Below are positions 5,858-10,455 of a stretch of 10,455 nt of DNA, piece by piece. Source of the DNA: an uncultured Oxalobacteraceae bacterium (GTDB taxonomy: Bacteria > Pseudomonadota > Gammaproteobacteria > Burkholderiales > Burkholderiaceae); the NCBI GenBank assembly GCA_946480015.1, contig CAMLIL010000142.1, positions 1 to 10,455 of the forward strand, in the 5' to 3' direction. The translations under genes were made by a program, and so were the position numbers. The notes beneath the pieces are model-generated. The model was given only the letters and a program-made list of their open reading frames with translations, was not told the DNA's origin and made no database searches. Numbering within the stretch: the first letter of the stretch is position 1; the number at the start of each line of letters is the position of its first letter.

Positions 5858-8800
5858 TGAACGCGCCCGACCTCGAACTGGCCGCACCCAGCCTGGACAT
5901 CGCGCCCGCCGCCGAGCGCGCCGGCTTTCGCTTGCGTCACTTCGAAGTGCTCAACTGGGGCACCTTCGACCAGCGCGTATGGCGCCTGCACCCGGGCGGC
6001 GACAACATGCTGCTCACCGGCGATATCGGCTCCGGCAAATCAACCCTGGTCGACGCCCTGACCACGCTGCTGGTCCCCGCCCAGAAAATCTCGTACAACA
6101 AGGCCGCCGGCGCCGATGCGCGCGAACGCAGCTTGCGCACCTACGTGCTGGGTAACTACAAATCCGAGCGTGGCGACAGCGGCATGGCCGCGCGTTCGGT
6201 TGCGCTGCGCGACCATCACAGCTATTCCGTGATCCTCGGCGTGTTCCACAACGAAGGCTTCGATCAGACCGTGACCCTGGCCCAGGTGTTCTGGTTCAAG
6301 GATCCGCGCGGCCAGCCCGAGCGCTTCTACGTAGTGGCCGACACCAAACTGACCGTGGCGGACCATTTCGCCGGCTTCGGCAGCGACATCGCCCAGCTGC
6401 GCAAGCGTCTGCGTGCCTACGACGCGATCGCCATGCACGACAGTTTCCCGCCATACGGCGCCGATTTCCGGCGCCGCTTCGGCATCGGCAGCGAGCAGGC
6501 CATGGACCTGTTCCACCAGACCGTGTCGATGAAATCGGTCGGCAACCTGACCGATTTCGTGCGCGAGCACATGCTCGAAGCGTTCCCGGTCGAGACCCGG
6601 ATCGCTGCGCTGATCGCGCATTTCGACGACCTCAATCGCGCCCACGAAGCGGTCTTGAAGGCCAAGCGCCAGATCGAACAGTTGACGCCGCTGGTGGCCG
6701 ACTGCGAACGCCATGGCGGGCTGCGTGAGCAGGTCGACCAGCTGCGCGGGTGTCGCGAAGCGCTGCGCCCATGGTTCGCCATGCTCAAGCGCGACTTGCT
6801 GGAGCGCCGCATCGACATCCTGCGCACGGAACTCGACAAGGAAACCCACCGGCTGGCCCGGCTATACGAAGAGCGCCGCACCCAGCTTCAGCGGCGCGAC
6901 GAGATCACGCAGGCCATTGCCGCCAACGGCGGCAACCGCATCGAACAGATCAAGGCCGATATCGTGCGTCTGCAAGGCGTCAAGGACGAGCGCGCGCGCC
7001 GCGCCGCCCAATACGATGCGCTGGCCCATGCACTCGGATTGCCCGGCGCGGCCGATGCCGGCGTGTTCGACGCCAACCGCCGTGCGATAGACGACGGCAA
7101 GGAACAGTGCGCGACCCTGCGTGACGACTATCAGAATCGCCTGACCGAAGCCGGCGTGAGCGTGCGCGAGCTGGGCCGGCAGTACGCCGCCATCACGGCC
7201 GAACTGGAGTCGCTGCGCAAGCGCCGCTCCAACATCCCGAGCGCCATGCTGGAACTGCGCGCCACCTTGTGCGCGGCGCTGCACATCGCCCCGGACAACC
7301 TGCCGTTCATCGGCGAACTGATTCAGGTACGTGAAGAGGAGCGCGCGTGGGAAGGCGCAGCCGAACGCCTGCTGCACAATTTCGGCGTGTCGATGCTGGT
7401 GCCGGAAGCGTATTACGGCGCGGTGGCCGACTGGGTCGACGGCACCAACCTGGGCAGCCGTCTGGTCTACTACCGCGTGCGCGAAGGGGCCGCGCGCGAG
7501 CAACGCCCCCTGCCTGCCACTGCGCTGGCGCGCAAGCTGGCCATCAAGCCCGATTCGCCGTTCTATGGCTGGATCGATGCCGAACTGACGCGGCGGTTCG
7601 ATCACGCCTGCTGCGACACGCTCGACCAGTTCCGCCGCGAGCAGCGCGCGGTCACCCGCAATGGCCAGGTCAAGGCTGCTGGCGAGCGTCACGAAAAGGA
7701 CGACCGTCACCGCATCGATGACCGCTCGCGCTACGTGCTGGGCTGGTCGAACCAGGCCAAGATCGCCGCGCTGGCCAAGCAGGAACGCGACCTGACCACG
7801 CGCGTGCAGGCGCACACCGCGCATATCCAGGTGATCAAGGGCGAAGTCAGCGGCCAGAACGCGCTGCTGGGCAGCTGGCAGCAACTGGCCATGTTCGGCG
7901 ACTTCAACGAGTTGGACTGGAAGCCGATGGTCAGCTCCATCGACGCGCTCGAACGCGAGCAGGAGCAGCTGGCCGCGTCGTCCGACGTGCTGCGCACACT
8001 GCAGGCGCAGTTCGCGGAGCTGACCAGTGCCCAGGCCGAGACAGAACAGGAACTGGTTGCCGCGACCAGTGCACAGGCGCGCCTGAGCGAGAAGGGCGAA
8101 CAGGCCCAGCTCGCGCACGCCGAATGCGAAATATTGCTGTTGGCCGTGCCGGATGAGGCCAAGGCGTCCTACTTCCCGCTGCTCGAATCGCTGCGCCTGC
8201 AGGCGTTCGGCGAGCACAGACTGACGGTGGAGTCGTGCGACAACCGCGAAAAGGACATGCGCGACCTGCTGCAGACGAATATCGATGCCGAGAACAAGAA
8301 GATAGAGCGCCTGCGCGACGCCATCATCGGCGCCATGCAGGACTACACCCGCACCTGGCCGCTGGATGCGCGCGAAGTCGACGTGAGCATCGAAGCGGCC
8401 GGCGAGTTCCGCAAGATGCTGGCCGCGCTGGAAGCGGACGACCTGCCGCGCTTTGCCGGCCGCTTCAAGGAACTGCTGAACGAGAATACGATCCGCGAGA
8501 TCGCCGGCTTCCAGTCGCAGCTCAAGCGCGAGCGCGAGACCATTCGCGAGCGCATCGGCATCATTAATGGCTCGCTGCACGAGATCGACTACAACCCCAA
8601 CCGCTACATCGCCCTCGAAGCCGAGGCAAATCTGGACGCCGACCTGCGCGACTTCCAGCAGGACCTGCGCACCTGCACCGAAGGCGCGCTGACCGGGTCG
8701 GCCGACGAAGAGTATTCGGAAGCGAAGTTCCTGCAGGTTAAACGCATCATCGAACGTTTCCGTGGCCGTGAAGGCAGCGCCGAGATGGACCGGCGCTGGA

Positions 8801-9246
8801 CCCGCAAGGTGACCGACGTGCGCAACTGGTTCGTGTTCTCGGCGTCCGAACGCTGGCGCGAGGATGGACGCGAGCACGAGCACTACACGGACGCAGGGGG
8901 CAAGTCGGGTGGGCAAAAGGAAAAGCTGGCCTACACGGTGCTGGCGGCCAGCCTGGCCTACCAGTTCGGCCTGGAGTGGGGCGTGGTGCGTTCGCGCTCG
9001 TTCCGTTTTGTCGTCATCGATGAAGCGTTCGGACGCGGCTCGGACGAATCTGCGCGTTATGGCCTGGAGCTGTTCAGGCGCATGAACCTGCAGCTGCTGA
9101 TCGTCACGCCGCTGCAGAAGATCCATATCATCGAACCGTATGTGGCCGGGCTTGGATTCGTGCACAGTGAAGAAGGGCGCCAGTCGATGTTGCGTTACCT
9201 GAGCATCGACCAGTATCACGCCGAACGCGCGGCCCGCCAGCCATGA
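5857..9246 (+). CDS. jetC: Wadjet type I subunit JetC (SMC/MukB-like ATPase)
   Basis: This 1129-residue SMC-family ATPase is the motor of Wadjet. From the family, it dimerises, extrudes DNA loops by ATP hydrolysis and thereby senses small closed circles. The N-terminal head has FEVLNWGTF (29-37) followed by Walker A GDIGSGKS (55-62). A first coiled coil runs from about 255 to 455, a globular hinge-like region from about 459 to 632 (LHIAPDNLPFIGELIQV, then ERLLHNFGVSMLVPEAYY), and a second coil from about 633 to 960. The C-terminal head has the ABC signature KSGGQ (1016-1020) and Walker B FVVIDEAF (1051-1058) with the catalytic Glu1056, then GRGSDES (1059-1065) and LLIVTPLQKIH near the end. 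All ATPase motifs are intact. The start follows GAGGAG and overlaps the jetB stop by one base (TGATG). The stop overlaps jetD. The GC-rich antisense strand is also open for long stretches, a compositional artefact. Confidence 0.96.
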   Translation: MNAPDLELAAPSLDIAPAAERAGFRLRHFEVLNWGTFDQRVWRLHPGGDNMLLTGDIGSGKSTLVDALTTLLVPAQKISYNKAAGADARERSLRTYVLGNYKSERGDSGMAARSVALRDHHSYSVILGVFHNEGFDQTVTLAQVFWFKDPRGQPERFYVVADTKLTVADHFAGFGSDIAQLRKRLRAYDAIAMHDSFPPYGADFRRRFGIGSEQAMDLFHQTVSMKSVGNLTDFVREHMLEAFPVETRIAALIAHFDDLNRAHEAVLKAKRQIEQLTPLVADCERHGGLREQVDQLRGCREALRPWFAMLKRDLLERRIDILRTELDKETHRLARLYEERRTQLQRRDEITQAIAANGGNRIEQIKADIVRLQGVKDERARRAAQYDALAHALGLPGAADAGVFDANRRAIDDGKEQCATLRDDYQNRLTEAGVSVRELGRQYAAITAELESLRKRRSNIPSAMLELRATLCAALHIAPDNLPFIGELIQVREEERAWEGAAERLLHNFGVSMLVPEAYYGAVADWVDGTNLGSRLVYYRVREGAAREQRPLPATALARKLAIKPDSPFYGWIDAELTRRFDHACCDTLDQFRREQRAVTRNGQVKAAGERHEKDDRHRIDDRSRYVLGWSNQAKIAALAKQERDLTTRVQAHTAHIQVIKGEVSGQNALLGSWQQLAMFGDFNELDWKPMVSSIDALEREQEQLAASSDVLRTLQAQFAELTSAQAETEQELVAATSAQARLSEKGEQAQLAHAECEILLLAVPDEAKASYFPLLESLRLQAFGEHRLTVESCDNREKDMRDLLQTNIDAENKKIERLRDAIIGAMQDYTRTWPLDAREVDVSIEAAGEFRKMLAALEADDLPRFAGRFKELLNENTIREIAGFQSQLKRERETIRERIGIINGSLHEIDYNPNRYIALEAEANLDADLRDFQQDLRTCTEGALTGSADEEYSEAKFLQVKRIIERFRGREGSAEMDRRWTRKVTDVRNWFVFSASERWREDGREHEHYTDAGGKSGGQKEKLAYTVLAASLAYQFGLEWGVVRSRSFRFVVIDEAFGRGSDESARYGLELFRRMNLQLLIVTPLQKIHIIEPYVAGLGFVHSEEGRQSMLRYLSIDQYHAERAARQP

Positions 9247-10400
9247 CCCCGTGGACCGGGCTCGAGGCCATTGTCGCCAGCCTGCGCAAGCGCTGGGACA
9301 GTGGCCGGCTGCTGGCCGAGCGCGCGCTGTTCCCGCTCGAACTGGCGCTGCGCCAGCCGAGCGTGGCGCAGATGGGCGAGCAGTTCGAGCAGGTGCGCGC
9401 CTGGATCCTTGCGCTGGAAGCGGAAAGCGGGGCCGGGTACGAGATCGTCTGGCGTCAGATCAACCACCGTCAGCTCGGGCGCAACAGCGTGCCGGACAGG
9501 GTGATCATCCGGACCTTCGATGACGCCGTTCGCCTGATTGGCAAGCAAAGCGCGGTGCGCCAGTTCGACCGGCTCGCCGCGCTGACGTTGACGCAGTTCC
9601 CGGTGTTGGCCGAGTGGGCCGAGCGGCGCGCCCTCGTCATGATCGAACGCGCCGTCGAGTGGGAGCGCGTGCTCGCATGCCTGCGGTGGTTCGTCGGCCA
9701 TCCGCATTCCGGTCTGTATCTGCGGCAGCTGGATATCCCTGGTGTCGACAGCAAATTCATCGAAGCGCGCAAGCCCCTGCTTGCCGAGTTGCTCGACATC
9801 GTCATGCCGGAAGGTGGCGTGGCAGCTGCAGTACGCCAGTTCGAGCTGCGCTACGGATTGCGGTCCAAGCCTGCCACGATCCGCTTTCGGATCCTCGATC
9901 CGGCGCATGCCCTGTGCGGACTGACCGATGTGAGCGTACCGGTACAGCAGTTCGCCACGCTGCGCGTCGGCGTCGAACGCGTCTACATCACCGAAAACGA
10001 GGTTAATGCCCTGGCCTTTCCGGACACACCATCGGCGATGCTGATTTTCGGCGGCGGCTACGGCATCGATCGCCTGGGCGAGGCCGAATGGCTGCGGGAG
10101 CGCGACGTTGTGTATTGGGGCGACATCGATACCCACGGTTTTGCGATCCTCGACCGCTTGCGGGCGATCCTTCCGCGGGCGCGCTCGATGCTGATGGATG
10201 CTTCGACGCTCCACGCGCATCGCACGCTGTGGGGGCAAGAAGACGCCGACAAACGTTACGTCGGCGAACTGACGCGCCTGTCTGCGGATGAGCTTGGGAT
10301 GTATGACGCGTTGCGCAACGATGCTATCGCGCCTCGTTTGCGGCTGGAACAGGAACGCATTGCTTATCAATGGCTCAAATCGCTCTTGCGAACGAGCTAA
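9243..10400 (+). CDS. jetD: Wadjet type I nuclease JetD (DUF3322 + DUF2220 Toprim)
   Basis: This 385-residue protein is the nuclease of Wadjet; in the family it cuts DNA once the JetABC motor has bent and stalled on a small circle. The N-terminal half (about 1-190) is DUF3322, with IVWRQINHRQLGRNSVPDRV (68-87), the tryptophan-rich EWAERRALVMIERAVEWERV (124-143) and the family motif IPGVDSKFIEARKPLLAELLD (165-185). The C-terminal half (about 210-385) is DUF2220, a Toprim fold related to topoisomerase VI-A/Spo11. VYITENEVN (247-255) supplies the Toprim glutamate E251, YWGDIDTHGF (291-300) supplies the D294/D296 pair, and RLEQERI (367-373) is the conserved acidic C-terminal element. All expected metal-binding acids are present. 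The ATG overlaps the jetC stop by four bases without a ribosome site, so translation is probably coupled. A promoter for the next gene overlaps its last codons. Confidence 0.95.
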   Translation: MTPWTGLEAIVASLRKRWDSGRLLAERALFPLELALRQPSVAQMGEQFEQVRAWILALEAESGAGYEIVWRQINHRQLGRNSVPDRVIIRTFDDAVRLIGKQSAVRQFDRLAALTLTQFPVLAEWAERRALVMIERAVEWERVLACLRWFVGHPHSGLYLRQLDIPGVDSKFIEARKPLLAELLDIVMPEGGVAAAVRQFELRYGLRSKPATIRFRILDPAHALCGLTDVSVPVQQFATLRVGVERVYITENEVNALAFPDTPSAMLIFGGGYGIDRLGEAEWLRERDVVYWGDIDTHGFAILDRLRAILPRARSMLMDASTLHAHRTLWGQEDADKRYVGELTRLSADELGMYDALRNDAIAPRLRLEQERIAYQWLKSLLRTS

Positions 10401-10414
10401 GGCTTTGCTATAGT
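10386..10414 (+). promoter_or_regulatory. Sigma-70-type promoter overlapping the end of jetD
   Basis: TTGCGA (10386-10391), a 17-base spacer, and TATAGT (10409-10414) with the TGn extension (10406-10408). This is the best -35/-10 pair in the window. A GC-rich stretch TCGCCTCCCCG follows, as in discriminators of growth-rate or stringently controlled genes. The start would be near 10421. The -35 box lies inside the last codons of jetD, so this drives a gene beyond the right edge. Confidence 0.65.
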
Positions 10415-10455
10415 TCGCCTCCCCGATTTGAACGACAGCGAAATAGAGTAGCTGG
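10401..10455 (+). other. Leader of an unseen downstream gene; no jet terminator seen
   Basis: These last 55 bases contain the -10 box above and then an apparent leader. No hairpin with a T run is present, so the jet transcript is not visibly terminated before the window ends and may read through into the next gene. No start codon with a ribosome site is seen. Confidence 0.5.

Noticed and set aside
6862..9219. Long minus-strand open frame (785 codons) opposite jetC
   Set aside because: It is antisense to the conserved SMC motifs of jetC, shows no family resemblance and is explained by the high GC at third codon positions, which suppresses stops on the opposite strand.
9216..10370. Minus-strand open frame (384 codons) opposite jetD
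   Set aside because: It mirrors jetD, whose DUF3322/DUF2220 motifs are clear; no ribosome site or recognisable domain was seen in the antisense product.
3825..10400. A novel, undescribed defence system
   Set aside because: All four genes match the described type I Wadjet families in the described order; nothing extra is fused or inserted, so novelty is not claimed.
1..10455. Insertion sequences, CRISPR arrays, tRNA genes or prophage attachment sites
   Set aside because: No transposase, regularly spaced direct repeats, tRNA-like cloverleaf or integrase-associated repeat was seen on reading both strands.

Overview
The window looks like a chromosomal segment of a betaproteobacterium of the order Burkholderiales, most likely family Oxalobacteraceae (Massilia, Duganella or Janthinobacterium type). 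This rests on the 3' end of a Burkholderiales-like 5S rRNA at the left edge, a PEP-CTERM exosortase substrate, a chemoreceptor with a C-terminal WEEx tether, and high-GC coding sequence. The family assignment is inference. No mobile element, tRNA or CRISPR array was seen.

Layout. Positions 1-121 are the tail of a ribosomal RNA operon: the last 48 bases of 5S rRNA and a strong intrinsic terminator. Positions 122-448 contain no gene. They hold what looks like a complete sigma-54 control region (an 18-bp palindrome as candidate activator site, a consensus-matching IHF site, and a -24/-12 promoter) in front of a secreted PEP-CTERM protein (449-991). That protein resembles the LecA/PA-IL galactose-binding lectin fold and is followed by its own terminator. 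A methyl-accepting chemotaxis protein converges on it from the minus strand (1070-2773). After a 429-base divergent gap comes a stand-alone GyrI-like effector-binding-domain protein (3203-3673).

The rest of the window (3825-10400) is a complete type I Wadjet system, jetABCD: a DUF3375 kleisin, a DUF4194 KITE protein, an SMC-like ATPase and a DUF3322/DUF2220 Toprim-type nuclease. The four genes overlap by 4, 1 and 4 bases and form one operon. From the known family, JetABC forms an SMC motor that extrudes and senses small circular DNA, and JetD cleaves it, giving immunity to plasmids. All ATPase motifs (Walker A, signature, Walker B) and the JetD Toprim acidic residues are present, so the system appears intact. 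A sigma-70-type promoter overlaps the end of jetD and drives something beyond the right edge.

The Wadjet system is already described. The less expected content is the sigma-54/IHF architecture of the PEP-CTERM gene, the lectin-like fold of its product, the lack of any Shine-Dalgarno sequence on jetA against a strong one on jetC, and the GyrI-like gene directly upstream of jetA.
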